A stretch of 61,726 nucleotides of DNA from Burkholderia sp. 4M9327F10. Its GTDB lineage: Bacteria; Pseudomonadota; Gammaproteobacteria; Burkholderiales; Burkholderiaceae. The stretch is from assembly GCF_005503145.1 (NCBI RefSeq), contig NZ_SCNV01000051.1, forward strand, positions 1 to 61,726, written 5' to 3'. Every line of letters begins with the position of its first letter. The first letter of the stretch is position 1. The notes beneath the pieces are model-generated. The model did no database searches and had not been told where the DNA came from. It saw only the letters and a list, made by a program, of their open reading frames with translations. The position numbers and the translations under genes were made by a program. Positions 26,249 to 34,187 of the stretch are shown here, piece after piece.

Positions 26249-26881
26249 ATGCCCGAACTCAGCAAGCTGCTGACCTTTGGTCTCGTCGCGTTCGGCATGG
26301 CGCTTACGCCTGGTCCGAACATGCTGTACCTCGTCTCGCGCTCGATCTGTCAGGGGCGTACCGCTGGCCTGATCTCGCTTGGCGGTGTGGCGCTCGGTTT
26401 TGTGTTTTATATGTTCAGCGCCGCGCTCGGCATCACTGCCTTGCTGCTGGCCGTGCCGTTCGCCTATGACGCGCTGCGCTTCGGCGGCGCCCTGTATATG
26501 CTGTGGCTCGCGTGGCAAGCCGTCAAACCGGGCGGGCGCTCGCCGTTTCAGGTGCGCGATCTGCCGGCTGACAGCCCGCGCAAACTGTTTGCGATGGGTT
26601 TCGTCACCAACCTGCTGAACCCCAAAATCGCGGTGTTGTATCTCTCGCTGCTGCCGCAGTTTATCGATCCGCAACAGGGTCACGTGCTGGAGCAATCGCT
26701 GGTGCTGGGGTCGATGCAGATCGCCCTTAGCCTGACGATCAATGCACTGGTGGCGACAATGGCCGGCTCGATCGCCGTGTTTCTCGCGCGACGCCCAGGG
26801 TGGATCCTGGTGCAGCGCTGGTTGATGGGCACCGTGCTCGCGGGCCTCGCGGTGCGCATGGCCACTGAAGCGCGGCGCTGA
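26249..26881 (+). CDS. LysE/RhtB-family amino-acid exporter
   Basis: 210-aa inner-membrane translocator with the family hallmark GMALTPGPNMLYLVSRSICQG in the first helix region and six predicted helices; the FVTNLLNPKIAVLYLSLLPQF motif is the usual second signature. It exports an amino acid or homoserine-lactone-like compound; the exact substrate cannot be inferred. The ATG at 26249 was preferred to 26189 because the LysE signature starts immediately after it. It is followed 1 bp later by a GNAT gene, suggesting a two-gene operon. Confidence 0.9.
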   Translation: MPELSKLLTFGLVAFGMALTPGPNMLYLVSRSICQGRTAGLISLGGVALGFVFYMFSAALGITALLLAVPFAYDALRFGGALYMLWLAWQAVKPGGRSPFQVRDLPADSPRKLFAMGFVTNLLNPKIAVLYLSLLPQFIDPQQGHVLEQSLVLGSMQIALSLTINALVATMAGSIAVFLARRPGWILVQRWLMGTVLAGLAVRMATEARR

Positions 26882-26882
26882 G

Positions 26883-27356
26883 ATGCTGCACACGCGCCCT
26901 CTACAGGCTGGCGATCTGGAGCTGATCTGCCGCCACCGCCATGAAATGTTCCGTGAGGCAGGGCGCGACGCCGCTGTGCTCGAACAGATGACGCCAGCCT
27001 TTCGCACGTGGCTGCAACCGCGCCTCGCGGACGGCTCATACTTTGGCTTTATTACGCTGGATGGCGACGCGCCGGTGGCGGGCATCGGCCTGATGGAACT
27101 CGACTGGCCGCCACACCCGCTCCATCCGGAACAGGACCGGCGCGGCTACGTGTTGAATGTCTATGTGGAACCCAGCCACCGTCAACGCGGCATCGCACGT
27201 GCCTTGATGGACCGCGCGGAGGCGGCGTTTAGCGAGCGAGGTTTGCCCTACGCGATTCTGCACGCCACCCAGATGGGGCGCCCGCTTTACGAAGGACTCG
27301 GCTGGGCGCCGACCACCGAAATGGCCAAGGCCGTGGGCAAGCCCCCAGCCATCTGA
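26883..27356 (+). CDS. GNAT-family N-acetyltransferase
   Basis: 157-aa acetyl-CoA-dependent N-acetyltransferase. Motif A is visible as VLNVYVEPSHRQRGIARALMDRAE, with the QRGIARAL pyrophosphate-binding loop, and motif B as ILHATQMGRPLYEGLGW near the C-terminus. The ATG overlaps the end of lysE (TGAGATG), so exporter and acetyltransferase are co-translated and may handle the same amine or amino acid. Substrate unknown. Confidence 0.88.
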   Translation: MLHTRPLQAGDLELICRHRHEMFREAGRDAAVLEQMTPAFRTWLQPRLADGSYFGFITLDGDAPVAGIGLMELDWPPHPLHPEQDRRGYVLNVYVEPSHRQRGIARALMDRAEAAFSERGLPYAILHATQMGRPLYEGLGWAPTTEMAKAVGKPPAI

Positions 27357-27409
27357 GCTTCGGGGCGAATCGGGCAGGACCGCGCAGGAGCAGGCGAGAT
27401 CAGGTCAGA

Positions 27410-27691
27410 TCAGCCTGAGTGCGCGACACGTGTGAACGTGCGCAGTTTCACCGAGCCTGCCGGGATGGAGCGCGGTTCGAGCCGGACCTGGCCCTGCTCG
27501 AACATCTCCTGGCGCAGTTCGCCCTGTTCGTCGAACCACTGGCAAATTACCCAGTCACCCGACGTGAGCGCGACAGGACCGCTATAGGTTACGGTCATGC
27601 GCGGGCCGCCCGATTTGAGCGTGACGACGTCGCCGACATTGAGCGGCGCGATTGACGGTGTATCGAATGCATCGAGAGTGGCAGTCAGCAT
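27410..27691 (-). CDS. YodC-type DUF2158 protein
   Basis: 93-aa small beta-rich protein. The core FNVGDVV-type motif is seen as LNVGDVVTLKSGGPRMTV followed by WVICQWFDEQGELRQEMFEQGQVRLE, matching the YodC/DUF2158 family. Function unknown in all members known to me. It is monocistronic, and its upstream side is the unusually long AT-rich spacer 27692-28178. Confidence 0.8.
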   Translation of the reverse strand: MLTATLDAFDTPSIAPLNVGDVVTLKSGGPRMTVTYSGPVALTSGDWVICQWFDEQGELRQEMFEQGQVRLEPRSIPAGSVKLRTFTRVAHSG

Positions 27692-28178
27692 ATCAATCCC
27701 CGAAGACGAAGGCCGTGAGATGTTTTAACGCAAACACATGGTCTCAGCCGGATGGCTGGCGAAAGATTTATAAAGTTTGCCAAGATTAACAATTGAAATT
27801 CCGGCTCGCAAGTGATTTTTATTGATACCGTTTTCACGCGGACGGGAATTACATTTCGATCATCGGCTCAACGGATGAAACAATGATCGGCTCGCTAAAA
27901 CCTATTCAGCAAATCCTCTCCGCCCCGCCCCACGGGCCTCAGCGCGGGAACAAATTACGCGAATCGAACGCCCGCACCGTAAAAGATACTGAACGGCTTT
28001 CATCAGACCTAGCATTTCAATTTCAGTTACAGCGATGAAACAATTTTACGAAATTCATTATTTTGAAAACCACCCATAAACCAGCCGCTCATCCATGAAT
28101 ATCACCAATTGAGGGCCCGCCGCATTAAGTCGGTGCAGTGAAATGCCCGGTCACTGCCATCTGGCCGGTTTTGTCACT
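27692..28178. other. 487-bp AT-rich spacer without a gene
   Basis: This stretch is visibly richer in A and T than its surroundings. The 11-mer GATGAAACAAT occurs twice (near 27874 and near 28033). I see no ORF with a ribosome site, no terminator and no tRNA. It holds the promoter of the YodC-type gene and the 3-prime region of the DHA2 exporter. Confidence 0.6.
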
Positions 28179-29684
28179 TCAATGGTGAATCGAGGTTCGC
28201 TGATGGCGCACCAGTAGCGCACTCAAGCCGATACAGGTCAGCATCAACAGCGCGTTGATGCCGAGGCTGTACTGAAACGCATGCGCGTAAGCATCCGCCG
28301 TTGCCCGGCCCCCCAGCACGCCAAAAAACGCACCGCTGATTGCCGCCGTACCGAACGCCGAGCCGATCTGCAGGGTCGACGTCACCACGCCCGAAGCCAG
28401 CCCGGCCTTTTGCGGCGCCACTTCCGTGAGCACCGTGCGCATGATCGACGGCAACAGCAGGCCGTGGCCGACACCCGCACAGACGAGACCGCAGTAGAAC
28501 AGCAGATCCGGTGCGGCGGCATGCGTGGCCGACCAACCCGTTGCGGTAAAACCCACGGTCATCATCGAAAAGCCGAGCGTCAGCACATGGCCGCCGATGT
28601 GCCGCACCACTGCCGGCGAGGTCAGCGGTCCGACCACGAAGCCGATTGCAAACGGCATGATGGCGACACCGGAGGCAAGCGGCGTCCAGTGCAGACCGGT
28701 CTGCAAGTAGATGCCGTAAGTCAGAAAGAACGCGCTGTTGCAGTAAAACAGGAACGCCAGCACGAGGCCGAGCGCAAATGCCGGATTACGGAACAATTGC
28801 AGGTCGACCAGCGGGTGACCGCCGCCGCGCTCCACGCGCCGTTCTGTGGCGACGAACAGCGCGAACACCGGCACGCTCAGCGCAAACATCACAAACGTCC
28901 AGGCGGGCCAACCGGCCTCGCGGCCGTGCGTCATCGGATAGATCACCAGCAGCAGCAACAGCGACAGCAAACCGACGCCCTTCAGGTCCACACCCGTGCG
29001 CACGGCAGGCTGGTTTTCCGGCACGAATTTCCAGGTGCCGATAAACGCAAGGATGCCCACCGGAATGTTGATCAAAAAGATGACGCGCCAGTCGAGACCG
29101 AACGGCCGGTACGTAATCAGCGCACCGCCGCCGAGTTGCCCGACGATAGAGGCCAGGCCGAACACGAAACCGTAAAAGCTCATCACGCGGGTTTGCTGGG
29201 CGAGCGGCACCACCGCACGGATCGTGGCCAGCACTTGTGGCGCCATGACGGAGGCCGCCATGCCCTGCACGATCCGCGCGAGCACCAGCACATGTCCGCT
29301 CGGCGCAAAGCCGCACAAGGCCGATGCCACTACGAACCCCGCCATGCCGGTCATAAACATGCGGCGCCGCCCGAACAGGTCGCCCAGGCGCCCGCCGGTA
29401 ATCAGGAGCACGGCATACGCGGACGCATATGCCGAGACGATCAGTTGCAACTGCGCGTCGGTGGCGCCCAGGCCGGTATGGATCGCCGGCAGCGCAAGGT
29501 TGACAATGAAGTAATCGAGCGGCGCGAGAAATGCGCCCACGAACAGCACGGCGAGCGCGAGCCCCTGGCGCTCGAAATGCGGAGCCGCTTCGGCCGCACG
29601 GCCGGTGGCGGGTGCAGCGCTTGCAGCACCTGTGCCCGGCACTGCAAACGCCGCCGGCGTAGATTTGATGCATTCGCTATTCAT
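28179..29684 (-). CDS. MFS transporter, DHA2 (14-helix) drug exporter family
   Basis: 501-aa proton-driven exporter. The sequence shows 14 hydrophobic segments, the loop 2-3 motif GGRLGDLFGRRRMFMTGMAGF and the motif C-like segment RIVQGMAASVMAPQVLATI. This family exports lipophilic drugs and dyes. The ATG at 29684 directly follows an operator-like sequence and no ribosome site is visible. It is 31 bp downstream of a tetR-type gene on the same strand, so the pair is probably a regulator-exporter unit. Independent of the rhamnolipid operon, since a 101-bp gap and the regulator intervene. Confidence 0.88.
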   Translation of the reverse strand: MNSECIKSTPAAFAVPGTGAASAAPATGRAAEAAPHFERQGLALAVLFVGAFLAPLDYFIVNLALPAIHTGLGATDAQLQLIVSAYASAYAVLLITGGRLGDLFGRRRMFMTGMAGFVVASALCGFAPSGHVLVLARIVQGMAASVMAPQVLATIRAVVPLAQQTRVMSFYGFVFGLASIVGQLGGGALITYRPFGLDWRVIFLINIPVGILAFIGTWKFVPENQPAVRTGVDLKGVGLLSLLLLLVIYPMTHGREAGWPAWTFVMFALSVPVFALFVATERRVERGGGHPLVDLQLFRNPAFALGLVLAFLFYCNSAFFLTYGIYLQTGLHWTPLASGVAIMPFAIGFVVGPLTSPAVVRHIGGHVLTLGFSMMTVGFTATGWSATHAAAPDLLFYCGLVCAGVGHGLLLPSIMRTVLTEVAPQKAGLASGVVTSTLQIGSAFGTAAISGAFFGVLGGRATADAYAHAFQYSLGINALLMLTCIGLSALLVRHQRTSIHH

Positions 29685-29698
29685 GACCGATCGTTCAA
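29683..29698. promoter_or_regulatory. Putative TetR operator at the DHA2 exporter start
   Basis: ATGACCGATCGTTCAA on the plus strand, a quasi-palindrome around CGATCG. It shares the pattern ATGAC-N6-TTCAA with the site at 30356-30371 before the tetR gene. Confidence 0.45.
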
Positions 29699-29715
29699 TA
29701 ATTTGCCAAAAAAAT

Positions 29716-30342
29716 TTACACGAGGGCGCGCATGGCGACATCGACAATCGCCGTCAGCTCGTGCTCTTCATGCGCGACCCGGCCCAGTACACGCAGCCCT
29801 TGCATGATGCACAGCAGAAAATTGCTGACTGCCTTTTCGTCGAGTGTCGAGCTGAAGTCGCCGCTTGCCTGGCCGCGAATCACGGCGGCGGCAAGCAGCG
29901 TGGCCATACGGCGCTGGATCGAGGCGATGCGGGTGCGCATCGCCTCATCGTCAATCTGCATTTCCAGCGTGGTGTTGGTAATCAGGCAACTGCGCTGCGG
30001 CGCGAGTGCCGACGACGTCTTGGCGTAATGCATCAGCGCATTGCGCAACGCCTCCTGTGGCGATACCGCCGCGTTCAGCCGCCCGGCGAGGCGTGCGATC
30101 GAGCCGTCCGCGTAATGATCGAGCGCGGCCAGCATAATGCCGTGCTTGTCGCCGAATACGCCGTAAAGACTGCCGCGCAACAGGCCGGTGGCCTTGCACA
30201 GGTCGTCGATCGAGGTGGCGTGGTAGCCGTGGCGCCAGAACACTTCGCTCGCGTGCGCCAGCACGGTGGCCGTGTCGAATTCACGCGGACGCCCTCGGGC
30301 GCTCGTGGTGCGGGTTTTCCTGGCAGAGGCAGCTTGGCTCAT
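29716..30342 (-). CDS. TetR-family transcriptional regulator
   Basis: 208-aa repressor. The N-terminal HTH is ATVLAHASEVFWRHGYHATSIDDLCKATGLLRGSLYGVFGDKHG (residues about 22-65), followed by an all-helical ligand domain; TetR proteins with this LLRGSLYGVFGDKHGIM signature often repress a neighbouring transporter. The start at 30342 has no ribosome site and the operator-like site lies just upstream, which may mean a leaderless mRNA. Adjacent exporter at 28179-29684 is the probable target. Confidence 0.88.
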   Translation of the reverse strand: MSQAASARKTRTTSARGRPREFDTATVLAHASEVFWRHGYHATSIDDLCKATGLLRGSLYGVFGDKHGIMLAALDHYADGSIARLAGRLNAAVSPQEALRNALMHYAKTSSALAPQRSCLITNTTLEMQIDDEAMRTRIASIQRRMATLLAAAVIRGQASGDFSSTLDEKAVSNFLLCIMQGLRVLGRVAHEEHELTAIVDVAMRALV

Positions 30343-30347
30343 GGAGG

Positions 30348-30371
30348 TGGATATTATGACTATCCATTCAA
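30348..30371. promoter_or_regulatory. Putative TetR operator upstream of tetR
   Basis: Contains TGGATA-N7-TATCCA (30348-30366) and the overlapping ATGAC-N6-TTCAA (30356-30371) also found at the exporter start. It begins 6 bp upstream of the tetR start codon, as expected for autoregulation. Confidence 0.45.
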
Positions 30372-30443
30372 TAAATCAAGCCTGCTGGAAGTGGGGTTTT
30401 TGAGGTACTGAATCGCACCACGCTTCCTCCGGCGGTAGATCCC

Positions 30444-31640
30444 TCACAACCCCGCGTTCTCGCGAATGATCTTCGCAACCACCTTCTCCGCCTCCGCGGC
30501 GCCCTGGTCGTACACCCGCGTGCTCTGCTGCGGCGCGGGCGTATCGTTGCCGATCAGTTGCCCGGTGCGCACATGCGTATCCACCGACACCTGCATCGAT
30601 AGCCCCAAACGCAGCGGGTGCGCATTCAACTCGTCCGGGTCGAGCGAGATCACGATCGGCACGCGCTGCACCACCTTGATCCAGTTGCCGGCCGCATTCT
30701 GCGACGGCAGCATCGAAAAGGCGCTGCCCGTCCCCGCTGAGAAGCCCTCTACACGGCCGCGATACACCACCTGCGAGCCATACACATCCGAGACGATGCG
30801 AACCGGCTGACCGACCCGCATATGGCGGATCTGCCCTTCCTTGAAATTGGCCTCAACCCAAAGCCGTTCGAGCGGAATAATCGACATCAACGGCACGCCC
30901 GGCCCAACCTGCTGCCCGATCTGCACGGAACGCTGCCCCACTGTGCCGTCGACAGGCGAGACGATCGTCGAGCGCTGCAGATTGCGATACGCCAGCCGTA
31001 GTTGCGCCGCGGCCTGCTGCACCGCAGGATTCGCCTCGAGCGCCTGCCCGCCCCCGCCAAGCGCACGCGCCGCATCCAGTTGCGACTGGGCCGAAGCGAG
31101 ATTGGCCTCGGCCACCGCCACCGTTTCACGGGCGTGCGCCAGCTCCTCCGGGGCGACGATCTCGATTGGAGAATGATCGCGCGCCGCCAGCGCCTGCTGC
31201 GCCAACGCCAGTTCCGCGCGGCGCGCCTTGATCGCCTCCACGTATGAGCCGCGCGAGAGGTTCGCATTGGCCACCTGCCGCACCGCCAGCGCGAGTTGCG
31301 CCTGCGCCTGGGTGTAAGCGACGCTCGCCTCGGTATCGTCGAGCTGCACCAGCGTTTGCCCGGCCTTCACGCGTTGCGTGTTGCCGGCGAGGATGTCCGT
31401 GACGGTGCCGGGAATCTGCGCGGCAATCTGCACGATATTGCCGGCGACATAGGCGTCATCCGTTTCCTCGTAAAAGCGTGCGTTGAACGCCCACCAGCCG
31501 AGCGCAACCAGCCCCGCCAGGGCAGCGATGCCCAGAAAGAGAGCGAGCCGCAGGCGCCGCGTGGCCCGCCGGGCATCCTGCTGCAGTGCGGCTGCCTGGG
31601 ACTGGGCGGCCCGGTCGATATCGTTCTTGTCGTTGTACAT
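30444..31640 (-). CDS. EmrA-type periplasmic adaptor (HlyD/MFP family)
   Basis: 398-aa membrane fusion protein. One N-terminal membrane helix (LALFLGIAALAGLVALGWWAF, about 31-51) anchors it; then come a biotinyl-lipoyl half-motif (AQIPGTVTDILAGNTQRVKAGQTLVQLD), a long alpha-hairpin rich in Ala/Gln, the second half (IVSPVDGTVGQRSVQIGQQV) and the beta-barrel. It bridges an inner-membrane MFS pump and an outer-membrane channel. It follows the NodT-type gene with zero spacing (TGAATG) and is the last gene of the rhamnolipid operon. Export of rhamnolipid is inferred from context. Confidence 0.9.
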   Translation of the reverse strand: MYNDKNDIDRAAQSQAAALQQDARRATRRLRLALFLGIAALAGLVALGWWAFNARFYEETDDAYVAGNIVQIAAQIPGTVTDILAGNTQRVKAGQTLVQLDDTEASVAYTQAQAQLALAVRQVANANLSRGSYVEAIKARRAELALAQQALAARDHSPIEIVAPEELAHARETVAVAEANLASAQSQLDAARALGGGGQALEANPAVQQAAAQLRLAYRNLQRSTIVSPVDGTVGQRSVQIGQQVGPGVPLMSIIPLERLWVEANFKEGQIRHMRVGQPVRIVSDVYGSQVVYRGRVEGFSAGTGSAFSMLPSQNAAGNWIKVVQRVPIVISLDPDELNAHPLRLGLSMQVSVDTHVRTGQLIGNDTPAPQQSTRVYDQGAAEAEKVVAKIIRENAGL

Positions 31641-33212
31641 TCAGTCGAAGTGCGTATCCGTGATCCGGCCGTGTGAAGGAAAGGCAGCCTGAAAATGGGA
31701 AAGCGGCGGCCCGGCAATTTTTTGCTCGTCAAAGCCCCCGCCCAGCGCGGCGACCAGTTGGACCTGCAACATGCGGCGCTGCGTCTGCAGATCGACCTGC
31801 TGGGCGCGCTCGTCAAGCAGCGTGAGGTCGGCCAGCATTACGTCCTTTTGCATGACGAGGCCGCGCTCGTGACGCTGGTCGGCAATCGAAACGATGTGCG
31901 TGGCGGCATCCACCGCCTGCGCCTGCTGCTGCACCAGTTTATCGACGGTGCGCAACGAAGTCAGCCGCTGCGCCACTTCTCCCAGCGCCTGCTCGATGGT
32001 CTTGTTGTAGAGGCTGACGGCCGCATCGACGCTCGCAAAATCGCCGCCCAGCTTGGCACGCAGGCGGCTGCGGTCGAAGATCGGCAGCGAGATTGCCGGG
32101 CCGATGGAGCCGGTCAGCGCTTCGTGCGTGAACAGCGAGGCCGGTGTGAGCGCCGTCAAGCCCGCGAAAGCCACCAGATTCACGTCCGGATAGAACTGCG
32201 CGCGTGTCGCATCGACGTTCGCCACCGCGGCCTCGGCGCGCAAGCGGGCGGCGACGATATCGGGACGCCGCCCCAGCAGATCGACGGGCAGGCGCGCCGG
32301 CAAGCCCGCCGGATCGAGGTCCGCGAGGTCGGCCAGTTGCGGCCGGTGAATCGCGAGGCCGCGTTCCGCGCCACGGCCGCTCAGTACGCCAAGCTGCAAC
32401 TGCGTGAGCTTGATCTGTTCGTCGTTGAGTTCCATCTGCGCGACGAGGCGGTTTTGCTTGAGCAGCGCGTCGGCTGCATCGTAGGCGTTATCGAGGCCAC
32501 GTGCGAAGCGTTCACGCAAGACGTCGTTGACATACTCGCTCGCGTGCTGCTTTTCCTGCAGGTTGTCCTGCAACGCGTAGGCCCGATCCAGTTCGAAATA
32601 CAGCGTGACGACAGCCACGCTCAACGAGAGCCGCGCCTGCTCCGCATCCACGCGTGCAGCATCCCGCTCGGATAGGAGTCCACGCGTCATGGCGGCATTC
32701 TTGCCCCACAGGTCGAACTGATAGCTCAACCCCGCGAACAGCGCCGAGGGTGACGCCGTGGGTTCGCCGAAGAGCTGCACCGGAATCGTCTCTCCCGCCA
32801 CCGACACATTCGCCACGTCCGACGGCTGCGGCAAGCGCGCCTTGGTGACGCTTGCCCCAGCGGTGCCCGTGAGTCCGGTCAGCGAGGCGAACTGTTCGAG
32901 TTGCGACTGCGCGACGCCGATGCGTGATTTCGCAATCTGCATGTCCGGATTCTGCTGCAGCGCTTCGCCCACCAGTTCGTTGAGCTGCGGGTCGCGGTAT
33001 TGCTGCACCCAGTCGGGCGTGGGCCATGCGCCGTTGGTCTGGGTGCCGGCTGTCTTCGCAAGCGCATCGGCCGCCGGCATCAACGGTTTGATGTTGGCGT
33101 GCAAGCCCGCATCGTCGACGCAGCCGGCGAGCGTCAGTGCAAAAAGCAGCGCAAGCGGTAACGCCGATGCCGACGCCGGACCCAGCCAACGTTCGAAACG
33201 AGCGTGCTTCAT
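31641..33212 (-). CDS. NodT-type outer-membrane efflux lipoprotein (TolC family)
   Basis: 523-aa outer-membrane factor. The lipobox LTLAGC (Cys31 region) follows a hydrophobic signal, so the mature protein is lipidated. Two TolC-like OEP repeats follow, with RPDIVAARLRAEAAVANVDATRAQFYPDVNL as the typical signature near residue 320. It forms a trimeric channel for the adaptor and MFS pump encoded beside it. Its start overlaps the rhlC stop (ATGA), showing co-translation within the rhamnolipid operon. Confidence 0.92.
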   Translation of the reverse strand: MKHARFERWLGPASASALPLALLFALTLAGCVDDAGLHANIKPLMPAADALAKTAGTQTNGAWPTPDWVQQYRDPQLNELVGEALQQNPDMQIAKSRIGVAQSQLEQFASLTGLTGTAGASVTKARLPQPSDVANVSVAGETIPVQLFGEPTASPSALFAGLSYQFDLWGKNAAMTRGLLSERDAARVDAEQARLSLSVAVVTLYFELDRAYALQDNLQEKQHASEYVNDVLRERFARGLDNAYDAADALLKQNRLVAQMELNDEQIKLTQLQLGVLSGRGAERGLAIHRPQLADLADLDPAGLPARLPVDLLGRRPDIVAARLRAEAAVANVDATRAQFYPDVNLVAFAGLTALTPASLFTHEALTGSIGPAISLPIFDRSRLRAKLGGDFASVDAAVSLYNKTIEQALGEVAQRLTSLRTVDKLVQQQAQAVDAATHIVSIADQRHERGLVMQKDVMLADLTLLDERAQQVDLQTQRRMLQVQLVAALGGGFDEQKIAGPPLSHFQAAFPSHGRITDTHFD

Positions 33213-34150
33213 TCGTACTGCGTCCTATGTGCGAAACGCGCGGCGAGCGCCGGGCGCGTGCGTTCCAATGGACCGAGACGGCCGAACAGGCCATCCGACA
33301 TGCCAAGCAGAATACCGTTGAGCTTGGCGAGTTTGTCCTTTTCAAGCAATAGCACCTGCACGATCTGCCACAGCGTCAGCAGATTCGGCACAATGGCAAC
33401 CGGAAAGCGCATGCCGTACTGCAGCCCGATCTGCATGGCATTGCGCGCGCTGTAGTAGCGGCGGTACCACGGATGATTGCTTGCCGTCATATGGAACGGC
33501 CCCAGGTGGTGGCGCCGCCGCTCGCCGATCTTGTGCGAGAGAATCAAGGACGGGATGACATACAGCGGCACGTTGCGGGCCAGCGCCCGCAGGCAGTATT
33601 CCGTATCCACGTGATCGATGAAGAGCGGTTCGTCGAAGCGGCCGAGCGTCTCGAATGCGTGCCGAGAAATCACGCATCCGGACGAGATCAGAAACGCGCA
33701 GCGTTGCGGCACGGCGCCCTCGTTCAGCTTCAGGCGCTGCACCGTCAGGCCGTCCGTGCTCAGTTCGGGCAGGAAGCGCTGATCGTTTTCGTCGAAGATA
33801 CGCGGACCGGCAAGAAACGACCCCGAACCGAGCGCCGCGCATGCGGCCCGCATGACCGGAAAATACCCGCCAGGCACCACGGAGTCCTGATCGAACAGCG
33901 CGACCGCGTCCACGCCCTGCTCGAACAGGCTGGCTAGTCCGCAGTTGAGCGCGCCGGCAATGCCGTTGCGGTTGCCGTTATGCAACAGCGTAATCCCGCT
34001 GCCCCGAAGACGCTCGGCTGCGGCGAGATCCGCTTGCGGCGAGTTGTCGACCACCGTCAGCGCATCGCAACGCTCATGCACGCTGAGCACGCGCGAAAGT
34101 TCTTCGGCCGTCGGATGAAACAGAATCACCAGGGCGCCAAGGATAGTCAT
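33209..34150 (-). CDS. rhlC: RhlC-like rhamnosyltransferase 2 (GT2)
   Basis: 313-aa GT2 glycosyltransferase. The nucleotide-sugar binding region starts VILFHPTAEELSRVL and the DXD-like motif is FDQDSVVPGGYF near residue 88. RhlC adds the second L-rhamnose from dTDP-L-rhamnose to mono-rhamnolipid. The ATG at 34150 has a GGAGGG site 8 nt upstream and is preferred over 34168. It lies in the order rhlA-rhlB-MFS-rhlC-NodT-EmrA, which is the known Burkholderia rhamnolipid locus layout; the family alone would say only rhamnosyltransferase. Confidence 0.9.
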   Translation of the reverse strand: MTILGALVILFHPTAEELSRVLSVHERCDALTVVDNSPQADLAAAERLRGSGITLLHNGNRNGIAGALNCGLASLFEQGVDAVALFDQDSVVPGGYFPVMRAACAALGSGSFLAGPRIFDENDQRFLPELSTDGLTVQRLKLNEGAVPQRCAFLISSGCVISRHAFETLGRFDEPLFIDHVDTEYCLRALARNVPLYVIPSLILSHKIGERRRHHLGPFHMTASNHPWYRRYYSARNAMQIGLQYGMRFPVAIVPNLLTLWQIVQVLLLEKDKLAKLNGILLGMSDGLFGRLGPLERTRPALAARFAHRTQYE

Positions 34151-34187
34151 CGCAGTTCCCTCCCTCATCGGCTCAATGGCCCAAAGC

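Noticed and set aside
28281..29807. 508-aa plus-strand ORF opposite the DHA2 exporter
   Set aside because: Antisense shadow with very high Arg/His/Gln content; the minus-strand MFS motifs are unambiguous.
30348..30371. Rhamnolipid operon continuing into tetR and the DHA2 exporter
   Set aside because: A 101-bp gap and operator-like sites before tetR indicate a separate transcription unit.
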